Shown in pieces: positions 42,838 to 52,947 of a DNA stretch of 64,000 nt. The stretch is from NCBI GenBank assembly GCA_934338065.1, contig CAKRGX010000004.1, positions 88,288-152,287 of the forward strand, written 5' to 3'. Every line of letters begins with the position of its first letter. Positions within the stretch are counted from its first letter, which is position 1. The translations under genes were made by a program, and so were the position numbers. The DNA is from an uncultured Eubacterium sp. (GTDB taxonomy: Bacteria > Bacillota > Clostridia > Lachnospirales > Lachnospiraceae). The notes beneath the pieces were generated by a model. It saw only the letters and a list, made by a program, of their open reading frames with translations, did not search any database and was not told where the DNA came from.

Positions 42838-45252
42838 TTACCCCTCCTGCAAGAGCCGGTTTACTAACTGAACGGCTTCCTGCGCATCCTCTGAATATCC
42901 ATCTGCCCCGATTTCTTCTGCAAAACTTTCGGTAACTACTGCTCCACCGATTATTATCTTTGCCTTTACGCCACGTTCTTTCGCAGCATCCACTACATTC
43001 TTCATCTCCATCATCGTAGTTGTCATCAACGCCGATAAACCAATGATTGCCGCATCTTTTTCTTCAGCAGTATTCAGAATCTCTTCGGTTTCAACATCTT
43101 TTCCCAAATCAATAACATCATAGCCATAGTTTTTCAACATAAGAACAACTAAATTCTTCCCGATATCATGAATATCGCCTTTCACAGTAGCCATTACGAT
43201 CGTTGCCAGTTTCTTATCTCCACGCTCCGCCGCCAATAACGGCTCGAGGCGATTAATTGCCTTCTCCATCGCCTCTGCACTGGCTATTAACTGTGGAAGG
43301 AAATAAACTTTCTGTTCAAACAATCTGCCAACATGGTTAATAGCAGGAATCAGATGACTGTCAATGATAGCTGCGGGCTTTTCCCCTTGTTCCAGTTCCT
43401 TTTCCACAAGCTCCAGTACCTGGCCGCCCTTACCTTTCACAACAGCCATAAACAGCGGATGCCCCTCTGCTTCTGTAACTTTTCCTTTTTGCTGCGTAGT
43501 TGTCACCGTTGCCTGTGACACCCCTTCTATATAATGAACATCTGCTTCTTCCTTATTCAATAACAGATCCGTAGCAAGAGCCGCATTCGTTAACAGCGTT
43601 TGTGACGGGTTTGCAATTGCCATCGTAAGCCCTTCTCCAATCGCCAGCGTCAAAAATGCCGTATTCACGAAAACTCGTTCCGGAAGTCCAAAGGATATAT
43701 TGGAAAGACCGCAAATAGTAGCTACTCCCAACTCATTTTTGCAATACCGGATTGTTTCCAATACTTCTTTTGCCGCATTTTTGTTTGCTCCAATCGTTGC
43801 CACCAGACCATCAACAACAATATCCGCTTCTGACATTCCGTGACGCTTTGCCTCGTCCAGGATTGTATGGATAATCTCCTTCTTCTCCTGAATATCTTTT
43901 GGAAGTCCCTCCTCTGACAAAGGAAGAAGAATAAACATTGCACCATATTTTCTTGCGATTGGAATCAGTTTTTCGAACTTCTCTCTTTCCAGTGAAATTG
44001 AATTGATCAGCGCTCTTCCCGGATATATCCGCAAAGCAGCCTCTACAACATCAACATAACTGGAATCAATACTTAATGGGACATCTACAGTCATCGTAAG
44101 TGCCTGAATAGCCTGCAACATCATATCTTTTTCATCGATACCATTCATTCCCATATTCACATCAAGAATACAGGCACCTTTTTCCACCTGCTCTTCTGCC
44201 ATATCTAACACCATATCAAGAGAACCCTGTCGAAGTTGTTCCTGCAGAGCCTTTTTCCCTGTCGGATTGATTCGTTCACCTACTACAAGGAAACGTCCAT
44301 CGAGGTCAATCGGTGTCAGCATCCGCTCCGTCGTCAAGACACGGACAGTTTGTTTTTTACATGGTATGAAGGTTTCATCACTAACTACCTGTTTCAAAGC
44401 ACGGATATGTTCCGGCGTCGTTCCACAGCAGCCACCAAGCACGGTTGCCCCGGCCTCAATTAGCACACGCATACTGGAAGCAAACTCTATATCATTCATA
44501 TCATATCTGGTTTTGCCCTCGACCAGAGTTGGTAAACCTGCATTTGGCTTAACGACGATTGGCACAGACGCATATTTCTTCATCTGATGTACTGCGTCAA
44601 TCATCCGGTCCGGCCCCGTTGAGCAGTTGATTCCGACGGCATCCGCACCCATTGCCTGTAAAACAACGATAGCAGTTTCCGGATTAGTTCCATACAGTGT
44701 CCTGCCATCTTCCTGATATGTCAGTGTCACAAGAGCAGGCAGATCACAGGTTTCTTTGACCGCAAGCAGGGCAGCGCGGCATTCCTGCAGACTCATCATC
44801 GTCTCAATGGCAAAACCATCTATACCCGCCTCAACTAATAGTTCCACCTGTTTTTTGTATACATTTACCAGGTTCTCAAAAGGAAGTGTACCGATCGGCT
44901 CAAGCTGCACACCTGTCATAGAAATGTCTCCCAGCATGTATATTTTTCGTTCTGTATTACTTTCTTCGATTGCCCGCTTTGTCAATCCAACAAGAGTTTT
45001 TGTCAATGTCTCCTGCTGATCTTCCAAACCGTATTCTGCCAGTTTAATACTCGTACTTGTAAATGTTGGCGTATATAAAGCATCGGATCCCGCCTCGATA
45101 TATCGTTTTTGCAGATTAACAAATACATCTGCATGATCTACGATCCACTGTTCCGGACAATCTCCGCTCTTCATGCCTGCCGCCTGCAGGTTCGATCCCG
45201 TCGCGCCATCCAAAATAACAAATCCCTGTTTCAAAAACTCTCGAAAATTCAA
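42838..45252 (-). CDS. metH: Cobalamin-dependent methionine synthase, short form
   Basis: 804 residues. Homocysteine domain (1-290) with zinc ligands Cys210, Cys275 and Cys276 (GGCCGTTPEH); pterin-binding domain (about 315-570, VVGERINPTGKK, DVNMGM, SIDSS); cobalamin cap and Rossmann domain (about 590-804) with DIHDIG, His695 being the cobalt ligand. The C-terminal reactivation domain of the ~1,200-residue enzyme is missing, so a separate activator is expected. It makes methionine from homocysteine and methyl-folate. Start is TTG, with GAGAGG upstream. No B12 or SAM riboswitch precedes it; it follows smpB by 51 nt. Confidence 0.95.
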   Translation of the reverse strand: MNFREFLKQGFVILDGATGSNLQAAGMKSGDCPEQWIVDHADVFVNLQKRYIEAGSDALYTPTFTSTSIKLAEYGLEDQQETLTKTLVGLTKRAIEESNTERKIYMLGDISMTGVQLEPIGTLPFENLVNVYKKQVELLVEAGIDGFAIETMMSLQECRAALLAVKETCDLPALVTLTYQEDGRTLYGTNPETAIVVLQAMGADAVGINCSTGPDRMIDAVHQMKKYASVPIVVKPNAGLPTLVEGKTRYDMNDIEFASSMRVLIEAGATVLGGCCGTTPEHIRALKQVVSDETFIPCKKQTVRVLTTERMLTPIDLDGRFLVVGERINPTGKKALQEQLRQGSLDMVLDMAEEQVEKGACILDVNMGMNGIDEKDMMLQAIQALTMTVDVPLSIDSSYVDVVEAALRIYPGRALINSISLEREKFEKLIPIARKYGAMFILLPLSEEGLPKDIQEKKEIIHTILDEAKRHGMSEADIVVDGLVATIGANKNAAKEVLETIRYCKNELGVATICGLSNISFGLPERVFVNTAFLTLAIGEGLTMAIANPSQTLLTNAALATDLLLNKEEADVHYIEGVSQATVTTTQQKGKVTEAEGHPLFMAVVKGKGGQVLELVEKELEQGEKPAAIIDSHLIPAINHVGRLFEQKVYFLPQLIASAEAMEKAINRLEPLLAAERGDKKLATIVMATVKGDIHDIGKNLVVLMLKNYGYDVIDLGKDVETEEILNTAEEKDAAIIGLSALMTTTMMEMKNVVDAAKERGVKAKIIIGGAVVTESFAEEIGADGYSEDAQEAVQLVNRLLQEG

Positions 45253-45303
45253 CCCTGTAGCCTCTCTTTCTATCTTTATCCAATGTGCTTATCAATAATT
45301 CAT

Positions 45304-45771
45304 TTATAGATTTTTAATTTTAAACTCTCGTTCTGCCGCTCTTCTCTGATCTTTTTTAGCAATATCCTGCCTTTTATCATATAATTTCTTTCCTTTTGCC
45401 AGAGCTATCTCGACCTTGATAAGACTCCCCTTAAAATACACACTCAACGGCACCAGTGTATACCCTTTCTGATTCATCTTGCCGATCAGCTTGCGTATCT
45501 CGCTTTTATGCAGCAACAGCTTTCTTACACGCAGTGGGTCCTTATTAAAAATATTTCCTTTCTCATAAGGGCTGACATGCATTCCATAAAGCTGAACCTC
45601 ATTATTTCTGTCAATACGGATAAATGCCTCTTTGATACTGCAATGACCCTGACGGATGGACTTCACTTCCGTACCTACCAGTTCAATTCCAGCCTCATAT
45701 TTTTCTTCAATAAAATAATCATGCCAGGCTTTTTTATTATTAGCAATTAGTTTTTTAGAATCTTTTCCCAT
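45304..45771 (-). CDS. smpB: SsrA-binding protein SmpB
   Basis: 155 residues from ATG 45771: [43 protein letters not shown] and the basic C-terminal tail [14 protein letters not shown]. It carries tmRNA to stalled ribosomes. GGAGGG lies 4 nt before the chosen ATG and inside a longer in-frame form. It follows rnr by 21 nt; RNase R takes part in the same rescue pathway. No tmRNA gene was found nearby. Confidence 0.96.
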   Translation of the reverse strand: MGKDSKKLIANNKKAWHDYFIEEKYEAGIELVGTEVKSIRQGHCSIKEAFIRIDRNNEVQLYGMHVSPYEKGNIFNKDPLRVRKLLLHKSEIRKLIGKMNQKGYTLVPLSVYFKGSLIKVEIALAKGKKLYDKRQDIAKKDQRRAAEREFKIKNL

Positions 45772-45792
45772 AATTCCCTCCAAATGCATCTG

Positions 45793-47937
45793 CTACTCGT
45801 CAGCTTTTTCCATCATAACAAAATCAATCGTCCTCGTCAACTTATCAACACGTTCCACCCGGATCAAAACTTTTTGTCCCATACGGTATTCTTTTCCCGT
45901 ATAATGTCCCACTACACGATAATTTTCTTCTTCAAAACGGTACTGGTCATCCTCCATGTCCGCCAATCGTACCATACCTTCCACTGTATTAGGAAGTTCA
46001 ACGTAGATACCCCAAGACGTGACACCGCTGATCACTCCCACAAAACACTCACCGATAAAGTCTTCCATATACTCTGCTTTTTTCAACTTATCCACTTCGC
46101 GCTCTGCATCATCCGCCACACGTTCGCGGTCACTTGATGATCGGGCAATTTCCGGAAGGATTTCCTCATAATGTGCATAACGCTTGTTGCTTATCCCAAA
46201 ACGGATATTTTCTTTGATAATCCGATGAATCTGAAGGTCCGGATAACGGCGGATTGGAGAAGTAAAATGGCAATAATACTGCGCAGCCAGACCAAAATGT
46301 CCGGTGTTTACCGTAGAATACTGCGCCCGCTTCATTGACCGGAGCGTAAGACGGCTCAAAAAGGCCTCTTCTTCCGTTCCCTCAATCTCCTCGATCAGCT
46401 TCTGGATCTCCCGTGGATGAACCTCTTCCGTTCCCACTTTTATATGGTGTCCAAAAAAGGCAGTCATGCGAGCCAGATCATGGATTTTTTCCAATTCCGG
46501 ATAATCATGGGTTCGATACACAAAAGGTATCTCCAGCCAGAAATATTCCTCTGCCACGGTCTGATTTGCCGCCAGCATAAACTCTTCGATAATCTTCGTT
46601 GCAACATTCCGGTCATACGGCACAATATCAACAGGATGCCCTGTTTCGTCAAGTTTTATCTTACACTCCGGAAAGTCAAAATCAATAGATCCTTTTTTCT
46701 TACGGTTTCTGCGCAATATTACAGCAAGTTCCCTCATTGCTTCAAACATAGGAATTAACGCCTGATAGCGTTCCATCGTTTCTTTCTTATGATTCGTTAA
46801 AATGTCATTTACATCTGTATAGCTCATCCGCTCCGTAACATTTACAACCGTCTCTGCTATATGATGTGCAATCAACTTTCCCCTGTCATCAAACGTCATA
46901 AAGCAGCTCAATGCCAGACGATCCTGCCCCGCATTAAGAGAACAGATGCCATTCGATAATTTATGTGGCAGCATAGGAATCACCCGGTCTACGAGATAGA
47001 CACTTGTCCCGCGACGAATTGCTTCTTCGTCAAGAGGAGACTGTTCCGTTACATAATGGGATACATCTGCAATATGGACGCCCAGTTCAAAACTGCCATC
47101 TTCCTTTTTTTGTAATGTGATCGCATCATCCAGGTCTTTGGCGTCTTCCCCATCGATCGTCACTGTATCTACAGATCGGATATCTACCCGTCCTGCCATA
47201 TCAGAGGAATCAACACTTTCCGGCACACCTGCCACCTGCCGCATCACTTCTTCCGAGAACTCTTCGGGAAGCCCAAACCCCTTAATCACAGACAGGATAT
47301 CCACCCCCGGATCGTTCTGATGACCTAAAATCTGTCTTACATAACCTTCCGGACTCTTTGTTTCACTTCCATAATCAGTAATCTCCACCACAACTTTATG
47401 TCCGGTGACAGCTCCCAGTGTATCACCTTTTGGTATATAGATGTCTCTGGTAAATTTCCCATTATCAGGAATCACAAAGGTGACATTTTTATTTCGTGAA
47501 AAAGTTCCTACAACGGTCTGAGTTGCACGTTTTACAATCTGAATGATCTCGCCTTCTTTTCTTCTGCGGCCATGTCCACCGTGTCCATTCAGACGAACTT
47601 TAACTATATCGCCATGAAACGCATTTTGCGTAGCAAACTCAGGAATAAAAACATCATCCTCCCAGTTCTCCACGCGAACAAATCCAAATCCGCGCTGTGT
47701 TGCCATATATTCGCCAACAACAAGATGATCCTCCGGCAGACAGATCAAGCCGCGCCTGTTAATCGTGATCTTTCCCGCATAGATCAACTCATCTAAAAGT
47801 TCGTGGAAATCCCCTCGTTCTTTTTTCGGAACACCAAAAAGGACTGCCATTTCTTTTATCCTTACAGGACGATAATCTTTGTCCTCTACATAAGATAAAA
47901 TCATTTGTTTCCGTTGTTTTCTTATTTCTTCTTTCAT
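45793..47937 (-). CDS. rnr: Ribonuclease R
   Basis: 714 residues from ATG 47937. N-terminal winged helix and cold-shock domains, then the RNB catalytic core with TIDGEDAKDLDDAI (metal aspartates), GVHIADVSHYV, RGTSVYLVDRVIPMLP, and a C-terminal S1 domain (CFVGVISGVTSWGIYVELPN). It is a 3'-5' exonuclease that degrades structured RNA. GGGGA is 6 nt before the ATG; an upstream in-frame start at 48003 would run into the terminator region. Confidence 0.96.
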   Translation of the reverse strand: MKEEIRKQRKQMILSYVEDKDYRPVRIKEMAVLFGVPKKERGDFHELLDELIYAGKITINRRGLICLPEDHLVVGEYMATQRGFGFVRVENWEDDVFIPEFATQNAFHGDIVKVRLNGHGGHGRRRKEGEIIQIVKRATQTVVGTFSRNKNVTFVIPDNGKFTRDIYIPKGDTLGAVTGHKVVVEITDYGSETKSPEGYVRQILGHQNDPGVDILSVIKGFGLPEEFSEEVMRQVAGVPESVDSSDMAGRVDIRSVDTVTIDGEDAKDLDDAITLQKKEDGSFELGVHIADVSHYVTEQSPLDEEAIRRGTSVYLVDRVIPMLPHKLSNGICSLNAGQDRLALSCFMTFDDRGKLIAHHIAETVVNVTERMSYTDVNDILTNHKKETMERYQALIPMFEAMRELAVILRRNRKKKGSIDFDFPECKIKLDETGHPVDIVPYDRNVATKIIEEFMLAANQTVAEEYFWLEIPFVYRTHDYPELEKIHDLARMTAFFGHHIKVGTEEVHPREIQKLIEEIEGTEEEAFLSRLTLRSMKRAQYSTVNTGHFGLAAQYYCHFTSPIRRYPDLQIHRIIKENIRFGISNKRYAHYEEILPEIARSSSDRERVADDAEREVDKLKKAEYMEDFIGECFVGVISGVTSWGIYVELPNTVEGMVRLADMEDDQYRFEEENYRVVGHYTGKEYRMGQKVLIRVERVDKLTRTIDFVMMEKADE

Positions 47938-48014
47938 TAATAATCCCCATTCTAAAACATATGACGAGAAGCGCAAATAAAATACTTCTCTTTCTACATT
48001 CATTTAACACAAAA

Positions 48015-48042
48015 CACTCCTTCTCATAACTGGGAAGGAGTG
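48015..48042 (-). terminator. Terminator after secG
   Basis: A perfect 9-bp stem (CACTCCTTC / GAAGGAGTG) with a 10-nt loop and TTTTGTG after it, 32 nt past the secG stop. It should end the mraZ-ftsZ-secG transcript before rnr. Confidence 0.82.
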
Positions 48043-48073
48043 CCTATCATAATCATCCTATGCTGCTATCGGA

Positions 48074-48322
48074 TCAATCTAACCATGTTGTACAAAGTAC
48101 AACAGAAAGTACAATAAATATTGCTGCCAATACTCTTGTAACTTTAATCATCATTCCCTGTGAAGAACGACCCTTGTTTTTTGACCAATACGTATCGGAT
48201 GTGCCACCTACAGCACCCAGACCGGATGTCTTACCTTCCTGCATCAATACGACAATAACAAGCGCGATACATACAACGATATAAACAATCGTTGCAATCA
48301 GTTTTAATGTTGACATACCCAT
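48074..48322 (-). CDS. secG: Preprotein translocase subunit SecG
   Basis: 82 residues with two membrane helices (about 5-28 and 58-80) joined by GKTSGLGAVGGTSDTYWSKNKGRS, the usual SecG loop. It helps the SecYEG channel. GGAGG is 9 nt before ATG. It follows ftsZ by 4 nt, so it is probably translated from the division transcript. Confidence 0.93.
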   Translation of the reverse strand: MGMSTLKLIATIVYIVVCIALVIVVLMQEGKTSGLGAVGGTSDTYWSKNKGRSSQGMMIKVTRVLAAIFIVLSVVLCTTWLD

Positions 48323-48326
48323 TTCC

Positions 48327-49616
48327 TTAGTCCTCCTGTTTCTTATTCGTTAGAAATGTTGGAATCTTAATATCATCCATTCCTTCTCTGCTGCTTGTAC
48401 CAGCAGATGTTCTATTCGTGTTACTTGTTGTAACATTCGCTGTTCTGCGATTAACAACAGGCATTTCCTCAGCCGTTGTTCTCGGCTGTACGGTCGAAAC
48501 ATAAGGTTTCGACGCAGGTGCTGCTGTTGTTTTTGGACGACTATTATTAAAACCATCCAAAAAACTCAACCCACTTCTCTGTGTCGTTGTACGATTACCA
48601 TTCAGGAAGCTTGGTCTGGTCGACTTATACTGGGAACCAAACGTATTATCTGTTGTTTCTGCTGTTTCCTTCAGTCCTGTTGCAATAACAGTAATCTTAA
48701 CAGAATCCGTACAACTCTCATCATACATAGCACCAAATATAACATTGGCATCCTCTGATGCCAGCTCACGAACATAAGTAGCTGCTTCGTCAGCCTCAAA
48801 CATACTTACATCACCCGAGAAATTTATGATAACATGGGTAGCCCCATCGATTGAAGTCTCTAACAATGGACTATTGATTGCTTCTTTGACAGCATCAATG
48901 CACTTTTCATCTCCATGTCCTTCACCAATACCAATATGGGCAATCCCCTTATCCTTCATAACTGTATTGACATCAGCAAAGTCCAGATTAATAACAGCCG
49001 GTGTATTAATCAGATCGGTAATACCCTGTACACCTTGTTGTAAAACTTCATCTGCCTTACGCAATGCTTCCGGCATTGTCGTTCTGCGGTCACAAATAGC
49101 CAATAATTTATCATTAGGGATAACGATCAGCGTATCCACACTTGCTTTCAACTTTTCAATACCATTCAAGGCATTCGTCATACGAACCTTTCCCTCAAAC
49201 TTAAAAGGCTTTGTAACAATACCTACGGTTAATTTTCCCATGTCCTTGGCAATCTGTGCTACAACCGGTGCCGCACCTGTTCCGGTACCACCGCCCATAC
49301 CACACGTTACAAACACCATATCAGCATCTTTTACAATTTCTGCCAGTTCATCACGATTTTCTTCTGCCGCTTTCTCTCCAATCTCCGGCTTAGCCCCGGC
49401 TCCCAATCCTTTTGTCAGCTTTTCCCCGATCTGCAGACACTCTGAAGCCTTACATCTTTTCAAAATCTGCTTGTCCGTATTTACACAAGCAAAATTAACA
49501 CCTTTAATTCCTTCATCTATCATTCGATTAACAGCATTGTTGCCGGCTCCCCCTACACCGATAACCAGAATATTAGCCTGATCAACCTCTGCCTCACTCG
49601 TCATAATCTCTAACAC
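48327..49616 (-). CDS. ftsZ: Cell division protein FtsZ
   Basis: 429 residues from GTG 49616. Tubulin-like GTPase: [37 protein letters not shown], and NLDFADV; then a Ser/Thr/Asn-rich linker (about 320-405) and the C-terminal peptide DIKIPTFL that binds FtsA, SepF or ZapA-type partners. It forms the division ring. The GTG has GGAGG 7 nt upstream; a frame extension further upstream is not family-like. It has its own promoter as well as the cluster's. Confidence 0.97.
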   Translation of the reverse strand: MLEIMTSEAEVDQANILVIGVGGAGNNAVNRMIDEGIKGVNFACVNTDKQILKRCKASECLQIGEKLTKGLGAGAKPEIGEKAAEENRDELAEIVKDADMVFVTCGMGGGTGTGAAPVVAQIAKDMGKLTVGIVTKPFKFEGKVRMTNALNGIEKLKASVDTLIVIPNDKLLAICDRRTTMPEALRKADEVLQQGVQGITDLINTPAVINLDFADVNTVMKDKGIAHIGIGEGHGDEKCIDAVKEAINSPLLETSIDGATHVIINFSGDVSMFEADEAATYVRELASEDANVIFGAMYDESCTDSVKITVIATGLKETAETTDNTFGSQYKSTRPSFLNGNRTTTQRSGLSFLDGFNNSRPKTTAAPASKPYVSTVQPRTTAEEMPVVNRRTANVTTSNTNRTSAGTSSREGMDDIKIPTFLTNKKQED

Positions 49617-49670
49617 TACGTTTCCTCCTTCTATTATAAATAGAAACTTATGCACAGTCACATATATTAT

Positions 49671-49699
49671 ATAATACGGTTTTTTCAATAAATAATCAA
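49671..49699 (-). promoter_or_regulatory. Promoter of ftsZ-secG
   Basis: TTGATT (49694-49699) and TATTAT (49671-49676) with a 17-nt spacer, in the 135-nt gap between ftsQ and ftsZ. Confidence 0.55.
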
Positions 49700-49751
49700 G
49701 TATAAATTTACAAAACTTACCCAAAACTTAAATGAAACGGTTCCTTTTTTC

Positions 49752-50474
49752 TTATTTGGTTCTTTTCAAAATAATATCGCCACCTACTTTATAGTTTCTC
49801 AGGTCAAATGTTCCCTCTTGGTTTTCTTTTGCCGAGTTATTCTCCAACACACTGGATAATGCCGATATTTCTTCATCGTAATTATCCTTTTTCCCTAGCA
49901 AAACCTGTATTTTACCAATTGTCAGAACCGCATTGTTTTTCTCATCAAACTGTACCTTATCCCATTTAACCTTGTAATGCTGGAATAAATTTGCCAGGTT
50001 CATGATCTGTCCGAGCAGTGCCTCGTCTTCCATCTGAACCTTTTCGTATAAGGTAAAGGTAGTAAGATTTTTTGTTGCAAATAATGGGATTCCTGCAGCA
50101 GGCTTCTGCTCGCTGCGTAAGACCATCCCATCTTTATCAAAATATATATACTGATTGCTGTAAGCAATCCCTGCAACAATTCTTTTTTCATACAGTTTTA
50201 TATGGATTTCATTGACATTCGGATAACTGACTTCATATTCCCGCACAAAATCCAGCTTTGGTGTCAGAGAGCACTTATCCATAACCCAGAATGACAAAAC
50301 ATTTTTCTCCCAAAAATGTTTCTGAAATATAGTTATCATATCTGACTCACTATAATACGTATTTCCTTCAACTGTAACTTTCCTGACACGGAAGAAAAAG
50401 ACACAAAATAGTAAGACAATAACAATGCCGGCCAGGATCCATAATTTTTTATGTCTTATCCTTGGTTCTTCCAT
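49752..50474 (-). CDS. ftsQ: Cell division protein FtsQ/DivIB
   Basis: 240 residues: basic N-terminus, one membrane helix (about 12-30), then a POTRA domain (VRKVTVEGNTYYSESDMITIF) and the beta domain (YIYFDKDGMVLRSE). It bridges FtsL and the septal synthase. Shorter than many relatives but complete in pattern. It follows murA by 16 nt. Confidence 0.9.
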   Translation of the reverse strand: MEEPRIRHKKLWILAGIVIVLLFCVFFFRVRKVTVEGNTYYSESDMITIFQKHFWEKNVLSFWVMDKCSLTPKLDFVREYEVSYPNVNEIHIKLYEKRIVAGIAYSNQYIYFDKDGMVLRSEQKPAAGIPLFATKNLTTFTLYEKVQMEDEALLGQIMNLANLFQHYKVKWDKVQFDEKNNAVLTIGKIQVLLGKKDNYDEEISALSSVLENNSAKENQEGTFDLRNYKVGGDIILKRTK

Positions 50475-50490
50475 TTTTCTTCCACCTTTC

Positions 50491-51741
50491 TTATTTTACC
50501 ATCCGGGCAGCTAGCCCAATGCCGTTCATATTTTCTGTAATCGATTCATAACCACGCAAGATATAGTTTTCCTGACAGATGACACTTTTCCCCTCTGCCA
50601 TTGCCGCAGCGATCAATAATGCTGCTCCACTTCGCAGGTCTGTTGCCTTCAACATGGCACCATGAAGTCTGGTCACCCCGGTAATCTGTACACGATTACT
50701 TACATGATCAATATTAGCACCCATTTTATGAAGCTGGTTCACTACCTGAAAGCGATTTTCAAATACCATTTCCTCTACCGTACTCACTCCGTTTGCTTTT
50801 GCAAGCACAGCCAGCAGCAGGGACTGTCCATCGGTCGGATATTCCGGATAAGGACCGGTTCTGATATAAGTAACCGGACGTATCACCGAAGATTGTTTCA
50901 CGCGAACCTGATTCTTATCTTTATGGCAGATACATCCCAGTTGCTCTAATATCCACAGTTCTTTATTCAGATATTGCGGATCAATCCGAAAAATAACATC
51001 TCCACCACAACCCGCCGCCATCATCGCATATGTCAGAAAAGCAATGCGGTCCTGGCTCAGTTCCCAGTGTGTACCGTGCAGACATCGGACCCCGGAAATA
51101 CTAATTTGCGACGTTCCCGCTCCTCTGATCTTCGCCCCCATTTTATTCAGGAAATGGGCAAGTTCCACAATTTCAGGTTCTTTCGCCGCATTCCCGATAG
51201 TCGTATTCCCTTTTGCCAGACACGCAGCCAGCATGGTATTTTCCGTTGCCCCCACACTGGGAAAAGGAAGGGTAATCTCTGCCCCCTTCAGCACTCCGTC
51301 ACAATGACAGAACAGCCGGTCCTCCTCCTCACGGATTGACACACCCATCCGCCGGAAAGCTTTCAAATGGAAATCAATCGGACGTTTACCAATGGAACAC
51401 CCTCCCGGATAAGCAATCGTAACTTCACCAAAACGGGACAAACAGGCACCCATGAGCAGAACAGAAGCCCGAATATCCCGGACTTTATCCTGACAAATCT
51501 GTATTTTATCAATGCGATGTGCCTCTATCTTCAGCGTATGTTCATTATATAAGACAGAAGTTCCCAGTGCCTCCATCACTTCTGCCATTGCCCATACATC
51601 GGATATATCCGGACAGCCTTCTATCGTACAAGTCTCATCCGTCAATAAAGAAGCTGCCATAAGAGGTAAGACAGCATTTTTTGATCCTTGTATCTTCAGT
51701 ATGCCAGAGGGAATACCCCCACCAGTTACTTCGATCGCCAT
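50491..51741 (-). CDS. murA: UDP-GlcNAc 1-carboxyvinyltransferase
   Basis: 416 residues, the EPT fold with GGIPSGILKIQGSKNAVLPLMAA at the start, IAYPGGCSIGKRPIDFHLKA holding the catalytic Cys that fosfomycin attacks, and PYPEYPTDGQSLLLA. It commits UDP-GlcNAc to peptidoglycan. Its place inside the dcw run, between ftsW and ftsQ, is found in several clostridia. The ribosome site is weak (GGGTGG). Confidence 0.95.
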   Translation of the reverse strand: MAIEVTGGGIPSGILKIQGSKNAVLPLMAASLLTDETCTIEGCPDISDVWAMAEVMEALGTSVLYNEHTLKIEAHRIDKIQICQDKVRDIRASVLLMGACLSRFGEVTIAYPGGCSIGKRPIDFHLKAFRRMGVSIREEEDRLFCHCDGVLKGAEITLPFPSVGATENTMLAACLAKGNTTIGNAAKEPEIVELAHFLNKMGAKIRGAGTSQISISGVRCLHGTHWELSQDRIAFLTYAMMAAGCGGDVIFRIDPQYLNKELWILEQLGCICHKDKNQVRVKQSSVIRPVTYIRTGPYPEYPTDGQSLLLAVLAKANGVSTVEEMVFENRFQVVNQLHKMGANIDHVSNRVQITGVTRLHGAMLKATDLRSGAALLIAAAMAEGKSVICQENYILRGYESITENMNGIGLAARMVK

Positions 51742-51792
51742 TACGCCACCCGATCAATATGTTCTCATCCTCATTGTATGCTTTCCTCATTT

Positions 51793-52929
51793 TTATGTGC
51801 TTTTACATTTTGTAGAAATTCCGAGTACCAGTCCCATCTCTGCCATCAGTATCATAACTGAAGTACCACCATAACTAATAAACGGAAGTGGTATACCGGT
51901 TGATGGTATCGAATTGGTAACAACAGCAATGTTGATCACCACTTGCGATGCAATATGTATCATAACGCCAGTGCATATCAAACCGGAAAACAAATCCGGT
52001 GCCGTCATGGCACAAGTCAAAATCCGCCACATAAGCAGAATAAACATCAGAATGACGATGCCAGCTCCAACCAGACCTAATTCCTCGCACACAATGGAAA
52101 AAATCATATCATTGTGGGATTCAGGAATAAATCCCAGCTTCTGCATACTGTCCCCCAGGCCGGTTCCAAATATGCCACCCGATGCGATTGCATACAATCC
52201 CTGTAATATCTGATACCCTTTGGGATGTGTCTCTACATTCCGCCAGATTTCGATTCGACCGGAACGAAAAGAATCTCCAAAAAAGATATAACCGGCAATT
52301 GCCAGCGCACCCACCATAAACACAACAAAATACCAGCGTTTTTTCTTTGCCGAAACAAAGCACATGCTAAACCAGATAATAAAAATAACAATTGCTGTAC
52401 TCAGATTCTCCAGTGCAACCAGAACAGCCAGAAATCCGACAGGTATAAGAACACGGACAATTCCGATCAGTTTACTCATATCCTGTGGCCGCTTTTGTAT
52501 ATAATAGGCGGTGATCAGTATAACAACAATCTTTGTCAGCTCCGATGGCTGAATGGATATCGGGCCAAAATAAAGCCAGCGCTTTGCACCATTAACTTCT
52601 GTTCCAACAAATAAAACAGCAGTCTGAAGTACAGCAGCGATCCAATACAGTGCTGAAATAAAGCGGACTCTTATCAAAGGCAGCCGTTTTAGGAATACAC
52701 GATAATCAATCTTTGTCACTATGAAGATGGCAGCCATTCCTGCCACCACACCAATGGCCTGTTTTTTCAAGAAAAAGGCAGAGTCCTGATATTTTAGCTG
52801 AGAAGTATAAGAACTCGAACTATATATCATCAGCATGCCAAATCCAATAAGGCATAAAGTAATCAGTAACAGACCGTAGTCAAAAGAGCTTTGTTCAATT
52901 TTTTTAACTTTTTTTCTACGTTCTTCCAC
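51793..52929 (-). CDS. ftsW: Septal peptidoglycan polymerase FtsW (SEDS family)
   Basis: 378 residues with about ten membrane helices. SEDS motifs: the early [57 protein letters not shown] and the C-terminal [15 protein letters not shown]. It polymerises glycan from lipid II with a class B PBP partner. Start GTG at 52929 with GGGGG 7 nt upstream. It follows murD by 18 nt. Confidence 0.95.
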   Translation of the reverse strand: MEERRKKVKKIEQSSFDYGLLLITLCLIGFGMLMIYSSSSYTSQLKYQDSAFFLKKQAIGVVAGMAAIFIVTKIDYRVFLKRLPLIRVRFISALYWIAAVLQTAVLFVGTEVNGAKRWLYFGPISIQPSELTKIVVILITAYYIQKRPQDMSKLIGIVRVLIPVGFLAVLVALENLSTAIVIFIIWFSMCFVSAKKKRWYFVVFMVGALAIAGYIFFGDSFRSGRIEIWRNVETHPKGYQILQGLYAIASGGIFGTGLGDSMQKLGFIPESHNDMIFSIVCEELGLVGAGIVILMFILLMWRILTCAMTAPDLFSGLICTGVMIHIASQVVINIAVVTNSIPSTGIPLPFISYGGTSVMILMAEMGLVLGISTKCKST

Positions 52930-52947
52930 CGAACTACCCCCTAACTG

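Noticed and set aside
45253-45303. B12 or SAM riboswitch before metH
   Set aside because: Only 51 nt separate smpB and metH; too short and without conserved boxes.
48826-49581. 251-codon open frame on plus
   Set aside because: Antisense to ftsZ, no start signal, no family pattern.
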